A stretch of 41,536 nt of DNA. Source: Bacillota bacterium (GTDB lineage Bacteria > Bacillota > Desulfotomaculia > Desulfotomaculales > Pelotomaculaceae). Where the stretch lies: assembly GCA_029555205.1 (NCBI GenBank), contig JAKPTB010000028.1:1-41536 (forward strand), written 5' to 3'. Of this stretch, positions 34,488 to 41,536 are shown one piece after another. The position numbers and the translations under genes were made by a program. Numbering within the stretch: position 1 is the first letter of the stretch; the number at the start of each line of letters is the position of its first letter. Under the pieces are notes generated by a model. That model saw nothing but the letters and a program-made list of their open reading frames with translations. It did no database searches and had not been told where the DNA came from.

Positions 34488-35618
34488 TTGTTTTTCTGTT
34501 TTTTGAAAAAGAGGACATTTATTCTGGGAGTGGTTCTGGCCCTTCTGCTGGGAACGGGGCTGGCCTTTGCTGACGAACTGGATGTGCAGTTGCAGCAAAC
34601 CAGGGAGTTGCTTACCCAGAAAAGAAACCAGACGGAACAGGCCAGGGGTGTTGTCAATGATTACGCCTACCAGGTGTCTTCTCTAAACCGGTCAATTGAT
34701 GAAAACACGCTGAAAATCAAGGACCTGGAAAAAAGCCTTTCCAACGCCCGGGAAAACCTGCGCAAAACTGAAAAGGTTCTGCAAGAAACTGAAAAAAACC
34801 TCAACAAGAGTACCGAAGATTTAAACAAGAGAATGCGCCACATCTACGAGGTGGGCAATGTCAGCTATCTGGAGGTTCTTCTGGAAGCAAGGGACTTTAA
34901 CGACTTTGTAAACCGCTACGAGTTATTGAAGCGGGTTGTGGAACAGGATGTGGCAACTGTTAACGAGGTCAGGGCGGCCCGCCAGAAATTAAATGAGCAG
35001 AAACAAGCCCTGGAATCCCAGCAGCAAAGGCTGCTGGCCATGATCGAGGAGCAGGACAGGGCCCGCCAGGAATTGGAGGCCAGGCAAAACGAGAAAAACG
35101 CCCTGTTGCGTAAGGCAAAGGAAAACATGTGGGACCTTGAAGCCGAAGCAGCGCGGCTGGAAGCCCAGGAGCAGGAAATTTTAAGGGAGATTGCGCGGCA
35201 GCGCTCCAAAAGCGACCGTCCCCAGTCCACAGGGGGATTTGCCTGGCCTGTACCGGGCCATTCGGGGATATCTTCCTACTTCGGCGCCCGCAAGCATCCC
35301 ATCCTGGGAACCACAAGGATGCATAACGGCATTGATATACCGGCTGCTACAGGCACCCCGGTGGTGGCCGCCCAGGACGGAGTGGTCATTGATGTGGGCA
35401 CCATGAGCGGCTACGGCAAAGTAGTCATGATCGACCACGGCGGCGGCCTGACCACCCTTTACTCCCACCTGTCCGCCCAGCTGGTCTCAGTGGGCGATGA
35501 GGTCCGGAAAGGCGATACCATTGCCAGAGTAGGAAGCACGGGACTATCTACCGGCCCGCACCTGGACTTCTCAGTCAGAGTAAACGGCAACCCGGTCAAT
35601 CCCCTGAATTATTATTAA
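34488..35618 (+). CDS. Coiled-coil M23 peptidase (EnvC/PcsB-like hydrolase activator)
   Basis: 376 residues. A signal peptide (1-28, cut near AFA/DE) is followed by about 215 residues of long coiled coil ([19 protein letters not shown] onward). The C-terminal M23 (LytM) domain spans about 265-376. Metal residues are His279 and Asp283 (HNGID). The usual HxH near the end is HLD here (His358, Asp360), so the second His that normally binds zinc is replaced by Asp. Activity is therefore doubtful. EnvC-type proteins are dead LytM activators, while other M23 members are active. Placed after ftsEX, it is a likely FtsX partner at the division site. TTG start with GGAGG seven bases upstream. Confidence 0.9.
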   Translation: MFFCFLKKRTFILGVVLALLLGTGLAFADELDVQLQQTRELLTQKRNQTEQARGVVNDYAYQVSSLNRSIDENTLKIKDLEKSLSNARENLRKTEKVLQETEKNLNKSTEDLNKRMRHIYEVGNVSYLEVLLEARDFNDFVNRYELLKRVVEQDVATVNEVRAARQKLNEQKQALESQQQRLLAMIEEQDRARQELEARQNEKNALLRKAKENMWDLEAEAARLEAQEQEILREIARQRSKSDRPQSTGGFAWPVPGHSGISSYFGARKHPILGTTRMHNGIDIPAATGTPVVAAQDGVVIDVGTMSGYGKVVMIDHGGGLTTLYSHLSAQLVSVGDEVRKGDTIARVGSTGLSTGPHLDFSVRVNGNPVNPLNYY

Positions 35619-35730
35619 GAAAGGTGAATTCAAGGGTTTGGACAGTTGAGTATTTCCCGGTTAGCATTTCCCGGTTATAGCCTTTGCAACTTGATTTTAC
35701 TTGCCTAATTGGTTTATACTTTCAGCAGTT

Positions 35731-35756
35731 AAGAGCGAGATATCTCGCTCTTTTTA
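35731..35756 (+). terminator. Terminator formed by a perfect palindrome
   Basis: AAGAGCGAGA then TATCTCGCTCTT (35731-35752) is a 22-base perfect palindrome, followed by TTT. As DNA it could also be a protein-binding site, but the position after the M23 gene and the T run favour a terminator. Confidence 0.75.
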
Positions 35757-35794
35757 ATCTTAAAAAAATAAAAAAAGGCACCCGAAATGGGTAT

Positions 35795-35826
35795 TGGACA
35801 TCTTTACCAGATTATTGTAGTATAAT
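35795..35826 (+). promoter_or_regulatory. Candidate promoter for the S41 peptidase gene
   Basis: TATAAT at 35821-35826 is perfect. The -35 (TGGACA, 35795-35800) is at 20 bases, longer than usual. The TTG start at 35861 lies 35 bases after the -10. Confidence 0.4.
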
Positions 35827-35860
35827 AACGTATGTAGAAAATGAACGGCAGGTGTACTCA

Positions 35861-37012
35861 TTGGGATATTTCAATGCGGGGGCAAAATCCCGGGGCGCAA
35901 GGTGGTTCACAGTTCTGGCGGTTATCGCCATTGTCCTGGTAGTCACGGCAGGGGGACTGCTGGCCAGCAACTACCAGCATTTCGGCAACTTGATTAAAGT
36001 CATTTCCCTGGTAAGGACACAGTACCTTCACCCGGTGGAACCAGCCCAGCTGGTGGACGGGGCGATCAAGGGCATTGTCGGTTCCCTGAATGACCCCTAT
36101 TCTGTTTATCTGGAACCAAAGACATTTTCCCAGCTGCAGGAGCAGATCAAGGGTTCTTTCGGCGGTCTGGGCATCCTGGTCGGAGTTAAGGAAGAATATC
36201 TGACGGTGGTGCGTGTTTATGAAGGCACGCCGGCCGCCAGGGGGGGTATTGATGAAGGCGACGTCATCACCCGGATTGACGAGCATGATGCCCGGGCCAT
36301 CGATCTGGAGACGGCAATCAATCTGATGCGCGGAAAGGTCGGTTCGGAAGTTAAGCTGACCATAGACAGACAGGGCGAAACCAAAGAGTTCACCCTGGTC
36401 CGGGAGGAGATCAGCGTTCCCACGGTGGAAGGACAGCGGATACCCGGGACCGACATCGGCTATTTAAGCATCAGCCAGTTTACCGAACGGACCGGGGAAG
36501 AAATGAATGAAACCCTGGCCAGGCTCCAGAATGAACCAATTAAAGGGTTGATCCTGGATTTGAGAGACAACCCGGGCGGTGAACTGACTGCTGCGGTAAG
36601 CGTGGCTAAAAGCTTTATTCCCAAAGGGCCCATTGTCTATATCGACTACCGTTTCGGCAGGGATCAGGAGTTTACTTCAGAAGGACACACCCTCCAGCTG
36701 CCCCTGGTGGTCCTGATTAATGAAAGGAGCGCCAGCGCCGCCGAGATTCTGGCCGGGGCCGTCAAGGACACCGGGGCCGGAACCCTGGTAGGTGTGAAAA
36801 CATTCGGCAAGGGAATAGTCCAGACAGTTTTCCCCCTGGATAACGGAGCCGGGCTCAAATTAACCACCGCCCGTTATTTAACGCCCAACCGGAAAGATAT
36901 TCACCAGATCGGCGTTGAGCCGGACATTCTGGTGGAGTCCCCGGCAGACCGTTCCAGGGATAGACAGCTTGAACAGGCCATAGAAGTGATGAAGCAAAAA
37001 ACAGCGGGCTAG
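35861..37012 (+). CDS. S41 carboxy-terminal processing protease (CtpA/CtpB type)
   Basis: 383 residues from TTG 35861 with GCAGGTG six bases upstream; the upstream in-frame extension to 35684 lacks family features and crosses the terminator/promoter. A membrane anchor (15-37) precedes a PDZ domain (about 95-180, GGLGILVG, GTPAARGGIDEGDVITRID). The protease core has the catalytic Ser292 (in NERSASAAE) and Lys317 (in KTFGKG), 25 residues apart as in CtpB. In Bacillus, CtpB cuts SpoIVFA to activate sigma-K during sporulation; a parallel role is possible in this spore-forming lineage. A terminator follows at 37022. Confidence 0.93.
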   Translation: MGYFNAGAKSRGARWFTVLAVIAIVLVVTAGGLLASNYQHFGNLIKVISLVRTQYLHPVEPAQLVDGAIKGIVGSLNDPYSVYLEPKTFSQLQEQIKGSFGGLGILVGVKEEYLTVVRVYEGTPAARGGIDEGDVITRIDEHDARAIDLETAINLMRGKVGSEVKLTIDRQGETKEFTLVREEISVPTVEGQRIPGTDIGYLSISQFTERTGEEMNETLARLQNEPIKGLILDLRDNPGGELTAAVSVAKSFIPKGPIVYIDYRFGRDQEFTSEGHTLQLPLVVLINERSASAAEILAGAVKDTGAGTLVGVKTFGKGIVQTVFPLDNGAGLKLTTARYLTPNRKDIHQIGVEPDILVESPADRSRDRQLEQAIEVMKQKTAG

Positions 37013-37021
37013 GTCCTGGGA

Positions 37022-37048
37022 GCCGCGGGTCAGGTTCCCGCGGCTTTT
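37022..37048 (+). terminator. Intrinsic terminator after the S41 gene
   Basis: GCCGCGGG (37022-37029) pairs with CCCGCGGC (37037-37044) around a 7-base loop, then TTTT. Its position suggests only partial read-through into the PDZ gene. Confidence 0.8.
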
Positions 37049-37113
37049 CCGCAGTCCCGATTATTTTAGCCTCTTTCCGGGACCTGCCGGAGGGAGAGAA
37101 ACGGGGTGAGCGC

Positions 37114-38370
37114 TTGTTTCCCTTTGCCGAGGTTCTTCCGTTGATTCTTGATTCTTTCCTGCAGGCCTTTCTTAATCTGCAGTTTCTGCCCCTTTTTCTC
37201 ATGGTCATGTTGATCATCGCCATGCAGTACCGGCGGATGGAAAAAATGAGGGAAAGTTTTTACGGGCAGGGGAGCGGGCGGACCGGCAAGGATCTATTTG
37301 TTGCTGCCGGTCTTGGATTGGTGGGAGGGCTTCTGGGAAGCTATTTGATGATCTTCATCGGCCTGACCCTGTCCGAGTCCGGGCTGATTTATCTCTGGCC
37401 CGTGGCCATCCTGTTGATGCTGATAAATATGAGGTTTTTGTGTTTTTCTTACGCCGGCGGGCTGCTGGCCCTGGTCAGCCTGCTGTTTGGTTTTCCGGAA
37501 ATAAGCGTGCCCCAGATCATGGCCCTGGTGGCTATCCTGCACATGGTGGAAAGTTTTTTGATTTTTTCCAGCGGTCATCTGGGTGCAGTACCGGCTTATA
37601 TCAAAGGGCAGGGGGGAAGAATTACCGGCGGCTTTACCCTGCAAAAATTTTGGCCCATCCCCCTTGTGGTTTTGGCGGTAATGGCGGGAGGCGGCGTTGT
37701 GGAAGGCGGCATCGAGATGCCCGGCTGGTGGCCGCTGATCAAGCCCGGTGTGCCGGGGGACCCCCAGACCCTCACCTACATCCTTATGCCGGTGGTGGCC
37801 GCCCTGGGCTACGGGGATCTGGCCATTGCCAGGAATCCGCTGGAAAAGAGCAGGTTATCCGCCCTTTATCTGGGTATTTACAGCCTGGTGCTGCTAATTC
37901 TGGCCGTCCTGTCCGAACAGAGCCGCTCGGTAGCGCTGGCGGCGGCGCTGTTTTCCTTCCTTGGCCACGAGGCGGTTATTTATATTGGGCGGGGGATTGA
38001 ATTCAGGGAAAAACCTCTCTACGTTCCACCGGGGCAGGGCGTGCGGGTTCTGGATGTGCTTCCGGAAGGACCTGCCTGGCGTGCCGGCATTCGTTCCGGG
38101 GATGTCCTTCTGGCCATAGACGGAGTAAGCGTAGAAAATAAAACGGATTTATACAACCGGCTCCAGGGAGCAGTTTTACCTTTGACCGTGGATTACTGGA
38201 GTCATGCTGCTGCGGCGCAAAGGCGTGAATTGATGAATCCTCCCCGACGGGCAAACTTGTGGGGCATCGTGCCGGTACCTGAAGGACAGGAGCGTCAGTA
38301 CGTTGAACTGATGACCACCGGGCCCCTGGGACGCTGGCTGCAGCAGGCCTGGAGGAATTTAATACATTGA
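37114..38370 (+). CDS. Multi-pass membrane protein with C-terminal PDZ domain (MinJ-like)
   Basis: 418 residues. About eight hydrophobic helices span residues 20-290 (for example FLPLFLMVMLIIAMQYRRM and FVAAGLGLVGGLLGSYLMI). A PDZ domain (about 305-360) holds VRVLDVLPEGPAWRAGIRSG and DVLLAIDGVSVENKTDL, and a short cytoplasmic-type tail ends the protein. This architecture, next to ftsEX and a Ctp protease, is that of Bacillus MinJ, which links DivIVA to MinCD to place the division site. Sequence homology to MinJ was not tested, so MinJ-like is an inference from domain order and neighbourhood. TTG start with GGGGTGAG upstream. Confidence 0.75.
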   Translation: MFPFAEVLPLILDSFLQAFLNLQFLPLFLMVMLIIAMQYRRMEKMRESFYGQGSGRTGKDLFVAAGLGLVGGLLGSYLMIFIGLTLSESGLIYLWPVAILLMLINMRFLCFSYAGGLLALVSLLFGFPEISVPQIMALVAILHMVESFLIFSSGHLGAVPAYIKGQGGRITGGFTLQKFWPIPLVVLAVMAGGGVVEGGIEMPGWWPLIKPGVPGDPQTLTYILMPVVAALGYGDLAIARNPLEKSRLSALYLGIYSLVLLILAVLSEQSRSVALAAALFSFLGHEAVIYIGRGIEFREKPLYVPPGQGVRVLDVLPEGPAWRAGIRSGDVLLAIDGVSVENKTDLYNRLQGAVLPLTVDYWSHAAAAQRRELMNPPRRANLWGIVPVPEGQERQYVELMTTGPLGRWLQQAWRNLIH

Positions 38371-38446
38371 CACATTTTGAAGAACGGGGATATAATCAAT
38401 TCAAGGAGGCCACGGAGGCCGCGTTAGACACGAAAGGACAGCAAGG

Positions 38447-38484
38447 CCACGAAGGTCTTTTATGGAGCCCTGCGTGGTTTTTTT
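38447..38484 (+). terminator. Terminator after the PDZ gene
   Basis: CCACG (38447-38451) pairs with CGTGG (38473-38477) with inner AGG/CCT, followed by seven T. It is embedded in a GGCCACGNAGG-rich repeated stretch (38404-38461). Confidence 0.6.
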
Positions 38485-38565
38485 ATACAAGCCGGGGTAA
38501 GAGAGCAGGACGCGTATAACCGGCTGCAGGCCGCCCGTGTGGATTTCTTCAGGGAGGTGAAAAAG

Positions 38566-38760
38566 ATGTGTGAAGCCAACGCATACTTGAGAAAACAAGG
38601 TGCAGAGGATGAGCTCTTTCTGGAAATGGTTGACCGGGTTGTGCCCTATGAAGAAGGCAGTCTTCTGCTTGAGGATATCTTCGGCAGAAGAAAGATAATC
38701 AGGGCAAAGATTGTGGAATTGGCCCTGGTGGACCATAAAATCATCCTGGAAAGAGAATAA
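38566..38760 (+). CDS. CooT-like nickel-binding protein
   Basis: 64 residues from ATG 38566 with AGGGAGGTGA directly upstream. It begins MCEANAYL, with Cys2 just after the start as in CooT, where Cys2 binds nickel. The rest, EMVDRVVPYEEGSLLLEDIF and GRRKIIRAKIVELALVDHKI, forms the small beta-barrel of the CooT family. In Rhodospirillum CooT supplies nickel to carbon monoxide dehydrogenase. Many anaerobes have several copies with no known target. No CODH or nickel gene is adjacent, so the copy is an orphan. CooT family is likely; the function is inferred. Confidence 0.8.
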   Translation: MCEANAYLRKQGAEDELFLEMVDRVVPYEEGSLLLEDIFGRRKIIRAKIVELALVDHKIILERE

Positions 38761-39039
38761 AACATCCTCTCAGCCATGGATCATCCCCCTGGGAAGGTTC
38801 CGTGGTTTTTATTTGGTCGTGTCAAATCAAAACGTCCGGACCAAGCCTGCAGCAAGCCGGATTGCTTATTATTTGAATGGTTGGAGCAGGACACCGCAAG
38901 GGTAGTAAATATATACAATATATATAACAATATATAATATAATAGTTTTACTGCTGCCTGTTATTGCCTGCTGGATAAGGCAGATTGACGGGATTTACCT
39001 GGCCTTAATAAATGGGAGATTTTAGGGGGACTATATTTT

Positions 39040-39648
39040 TTGAACAGAGTTATTTATGAGCCGGATTTTGACTTGAGTGTTGTTGAAAGCCTTGAGGCGC
39101 TGCAAGAACGGGTCACAGGATGCGCCCGCTGCAACCTGCGCGCAGGTTGTACCAGGGTCGTCTTCGGAGAGGGAAATCCCAGCGCAAGGCTGATGTTGAT
39201 AGGAGAGGGGCCGGGTGCTGACGAGGACCGTCTGGGGCGGCCCTTTGTGGGCAAGGCGGGCCAACTTCTGGATAAAATCCTGGCGGCGGTGGGCCTGGAA
39301 AGGTTTACTCATACATACATTGCCAACGTGGTTAAATGCAGGCCCCCCGGGAACAGAGCCCCCCGCGCTGAAGAAGCGGAGCAGTGCCTCCCCTGGCTTT
39401 ACCGGCAAATTGAATTGATTTCACCCGGGATTATTGTCCTGATGGGCAGCTCCGCCCTGCAGTTTCTGGTCGATTCCCGGGCGAAGATCACAGGGATGCG
39501 CGGACGCTGGCTGGTCAGTAGGAGCGGGATAAAAATTATGCCCACCTATCATCCTGCGGCGCTGCTGAGGGATGCCAGCAAAAAGAGGCCTGTTTGGGAA
39601 GATTTTAAGCAGGTTAAGGAAGCGTTTTCGAATCTCACCGGTGTCTAA
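39040..39648 (+). CDS. Family 4 uracil-DNA glycosylase
   Basis: 202 residues. It removes uracil from DNA in base-excision repair. The four Fe-S cysteines are in place: Cys28 and Cys31 (CARC), Cys100 (NVVKCRPPGNR) and Cys116 (EEAEQC). The catalytic motif region GEGPGADEDRLGRPFVGKAG and the later YHPAALLRD motif are typical of type 4 enzymes, which are common in thermophiles and anaerobes. TTG start with AGGGGGA (39024-39030) upstream. Tandem TATAAT boxes near 38933-38943 might be its promoter, but no -35 is clear. A hairpin follows at 39652. Confidence 0.93.
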   Translation: MNRVIYEPDFDLSVVESLEALQERVTGCARCNLRAGCTRVVFGEGNPSARLMLIGEGPGADEDRLGRPFVGKAGQLLDKILAAVGLERFTHTYIANVVKCRPPGNRAPRAEEAEQCLPWLYRQIELISPGIIVLMGSSALQFLVDSRAKITGMRGRWLVSRSGIKIMPTYHPAALLRDASKKRPVWEDFKQVKEAFSNLTGV

Positions 39649-39651
39649 TGG

Positions 39652-39681
39652 GCCAATAAGAATCATTCTTTTTTTATTGGC
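39652..39681 (+). terminator. Long AT-rich hairpin just after the glycosylase stop
   Basis: GCCAATAA pairs with TTATTGGC, with inner AAGAAT/ATTCTT. The stem contains its own T tract. It starts four bases after the TAA. A conventional terminator lies further on at 39838. Confidence 0.55.
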
Positions 39682-39837
39682 AGCTAAACCCTGGTACAGT
39701 TCCTTCAACCACGGAGAAAAGTAAATAAAACACTGGATACAGTGCATGTAAGGTAGAGGTTGCTTTTTAGCCTGTGCTTCACCAAAAGGCCGGGTAAATG
39801 AGAGTGAATTTCTCTAAAATAAAAATCAGATGGAGAG

Positions 39838-39861
39838 CCGGGAAAAGATCCCGGTTTTTTT
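39838..39861 (+). terminator. Intrinsic terminator facing the DUF2508 gene
   Basis: CCGGGA (39838-39843), loop AAAGA, TCCCGG (39849-39854), then seven T. T run on the plus strand; on the minus strand the stem follows the DUF2508 stop (39860) directly, and so may end that gene too. Confidence 0.75.
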
Positions 39862-40210
39862 AATTGCTGCAAAGTGAAGTGCTTTTTACACTGCCCGCTT
39901 CATCCCCGGAACCGGAACAGTCCTCCTGGTCAGGGCAGTATTCGGGGATTGCGGGCCAGGCTGTGACCCCTTCTTTCCTGGCCAGTTCGAGCAGGGCTAT
40001 GTACCGTCTTTCGGCAGCGTTGATTTTATAAATGACGTATTCGGAGAGGTCGCTGTCCGTGTAATTCATTTCCTTAAGGGCCAGCTGCCATTCCTGCCGG
40101 GCGTTTTCAACCGCGTTTGGCAGGGAGAATACAGTGGTCTGATCAAGCAAGTCTTTAATTTTGCATAACTCTGTAACGATTATTGTTTTCAAAGTTGTTA
40201 ATATTTTCAT
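39860..40210 (-). CDS. DUF2508 family protein (YaaL-like)
   Basis: 116 residues on the minus strand. The core is NAVENARQEWQLALKEMNY, then SDLSEYVIYKINAAERRYIA and LLELARKEGVTAW, the family pattern (ArgGln-Glu-Trp, Tyr-x2-Tyr-xI-xAAERRY). Helical, soluble, no known activity. In Bacillus, yaaL sits in the recR/bofA region; here it is alone. The C-terminus is enriched in Cys, Ser and Asp (CPDQEDCSGSGDEAG). ATG 40210 follows GAGGTGA; the in-frame GTG at 40219 is within that site. Confidence 0.78.
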   Translation of the reverse strand: MKILTTLKTIIVTELCKIKDLLDQTTVFSLPNAVENARQEWQLALKEMNYTDSDLSEYVIYKINAAERRYIALLELARKEGVTAWPAIPEYCPDQEDCSGSGDEAGSVKSTSLCSN

Positions 40211-40420
40211 AAAAATCACCTCTATAGTATTATATTTCCATTACCAGTTAATAGAAAGGGGTTTTACAATTTATTGCAAAACTTCCTAAATGTTTCTCAG
40301 GACATTTCCCTCAATATTTAGACACATTTCTAAGCATAATAACAGTAAATCATTCTTTCATGCTTTTTTACGCTTCGCCGGATGATCTTTATTTCAAGAC
40401 AGTATTAAGGGGTGAAGGCG

Positions 40421-41536
40421 GTGCCTGCACAAAAAACGAACTGCGGTAAGCTCCTTATTCTGATCATGATCATTGTTATCCCGTTATTATCCGGGTGCAG
40501 CAAGAACCAGCAGCCCCAAAGAAAGCCTGTCAGCAACGCGGCCGGCCAGGAGATTAAAATAGCTGTGAGCCTGGCAGACATGGAAAGAGACGGGAATAAG
40601 ATTATTAAACAAACGATGTCCGCCCGTCAGGGCGGCCGGCAGGACCAGCAGGGACAACAGGACCAGCAGGGGCAACAGGAACAACAGACCGGCCGGAGCG
40701 GCGGTGAGGCTGTTCCGGTCCAGGCCGGCGGGGCTCAAGGCGGCCAGCAAGGCCAGCAGAAGGTGAACATTACCTGGCTGGACGCTAAAAACGACCCCAA
40801 TCAGCAGGAAAGGGACCTGGAGCAGCTGGTAAACCAGAACGTCAAGGCAGTCCTTCTCCAGGTTGTTGACCCGGAGTCGGGCCCCAGGTTGGTGCGCCGG
40901 CTGCTGCAGGCCAAGATTAAAGTGATTGCCCTGGAGGCGCTCCCCGCCAACTGCCCGGTGGACGGCTATATTTCCTCGGATCACGCCAGAACGGGAGAAT
41001 TGCTGGCAAATTTCACGGAAGCAATAGCCCGGGGAAGCACCACGCCGGCCAGGGTGGTGCTTCTCCAGGGTGACCGGAATGATCAGGCTTCCCGGGAAAT
41101 CGCTTCCTCCCTCCTGGAAAAGCTTAATAACATGCCCCAGGTGAAGGTAGTCCTGGTCCAGGACCATCCCCGGGGCGACCCCGGGCAGGCGGCGGCGACA
41201 GTTGAAAGGGTTTTGAATGCAACCAACAACCAGATCGAAGCAATCCTGGCTACGGACAGCCGCATGGCTGCGGCAGCCGCCGAAGTGTTAAAAAACCGCG
41301 GCCTCAGCCAGAAAATTGTGACTGTTGGCGTGGGGGCCGACCAGCAGGCTTCCCGGGCCCTTGTGGCGGGTGAGCATGAGGCGGAGGTGGACCTTATGCC
41401 GGAAATGATAGCGCAGTATGCCTACGATGCGCTGGTGGGACTTGCCTCCACCGGTTACTGGCAGTACGACCGGCAGGTAAAAAACGGGGACTTTGATGTA
41501 CCTGCTAAAATTACGCCGGTCCGGCTAATCACCAGG
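40421..41536 (+). CDS. Sugar-type ABC solute-binding lipoprotein, 5' part, with Gln-rich insertion
   Basis: Open at the right edge, 372 codons from GTG 40421 (AAGGGG eight bases upstream). A lipoprotein signal has lipobox LLSGC with Cys26. The periplasmic-binding (Peripla_BP_4/RbsB-like) fold starts with EIKIAVSLADMERDG (44-58). It is then broken by a low-complexity tract (67-113) of Gln, Gly and Asp repeats. The fold resumes as KVNITWLDAKNDPNQQERDL, ALLVQ-like LVNQNVKAVLLQVVDPES and VDLMPEMIAQYAYDALVGL. Such proteins pick up sugars or similar ligands for an ABC importer or sensor. Insertion into the first strand-helix unit is unusual. The ligand is unknown. Confidence 0.85.
   Translation, partial: MPAQKTNCGKLLILIMIIVIPLLSGCSKNQQPQRKPVSNAAGQEIKIAVSLADMERDGNKIIKQTMSARQGGRQDQQGQQDQQGQQEQQTGRSGGEAVPVQAGGAQGGQQGQQKVNITWLDAKNDPNQQERDLEQLVNQNVKAVLLQVVDPESGPRLVRRLLQAKIKVIALEALPANCPVDGYISSDHARTGELLANFTEAIARGSTTPARVVLLQGDRNDQASREIASSLLEKLNNMPQVKVVLVQDHPRGDPGQAAATVERVLNATNNQIEAILATDSRMAAAAAEVLKNRGLSQKIVTVGVGADQQASRALVAGEHEAEVDLMPEMIAQYAYDALVGLASTGYWQYDRQVKNGDFDVPAKITPVRLITR

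Overview
The window is an ordinary chromosomal stretch from a Gram-positive, spore-forming, probably strictly anaerobic member of the Firmicutes. Gene content, the mid-50s GC impression, frequent TTG/GTG starts and strong AGGAGG-type ribosome binding sites point to the Peptococcaceae (Pelotomaculum/Desulfotomaculum-like); this placement is inference from content, not a database match. Sporulation ancestry is suggested by a YlmC/YmxH-type PRC-barrel protein, and anaerobic nickel metabolism by a CooT-like protein. No rRNA, tRNA, CRISPR array, transposase, integrase or phage gene was seen.

Region 1 (1-18677) is mostly cell-surface polymer biosynthesis. After the tail of an HlyD-type efflux adaptor come an SLH-domain exported protein, a TagA/WecG ManNAc-transferase-type enzyme, the pyruvyl transferase CsaB, a small exported unknown, an LCP (LytR-CpsA-Psr) ligase with a long polar tail, an O-antigen-ligase-type membrane protein (minus strand), two GT-B glycosyltransferases, a DUF4330 protein (minus), FabZ, a TagO/WecA-type polyprenyl-phosphate sugar-1-phosphate transferase, GalU, a UDP-sugar epimerase, a phosphohexomutase and the flippase MurJ. 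Together these look like the parts for a pyruvylated secondary cell-wall polymer that SLH proteins bind. A 50-residue minus-strand gene with its own terminator, and a promoter-led structured RNA ending in an intrinsic terminator, lie in the 665-base space before the phosphohexomutase gene.

Region 2 (18700-29405) is housekeeping: YlmC/YmxH, metK behind a strong promoter and a structured leader, a mini glycosyltransferase-like membrane protein, a membrane GAF-GGDEF diguanylate cyclase, ComF, an AT-rich spacer with clustered DnaA-box-like 9-mers, a cold-shock protein, long-form HPF, SecA, and prfB with its self-regulatory +1 frameshift.

Region 3 (29406-41536) holds a YitT membrane protein, a split transketolase, the division/envelope cluster ftsE-ftsX-M23 peptidase-S41 carboxy-terminal protease-PDZ membrane protein (similar in order to the Bacillus ftsEX-ctpB-minJ neighbourhood), a CooT-like protein, a family-4 uracil-DNA glycosylase, a DUF2508 protein (minus) and the start of a sugar-type solute-binding lipoprotein that runs off the right edge and carries a Gln/Gly-rich insertion.

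Terminators were found by eye as GC stems followed by T runs. Promoters are matches to the sigma-A consensus only. Gene-free stretches over 300 bases are described in their own entries. I see no wholly new multi-gene system; the most interesting unexplained items are the structured RNA at 15281-15487, the metK leader, the DnaA-box cluster and several small or unusual proteins.
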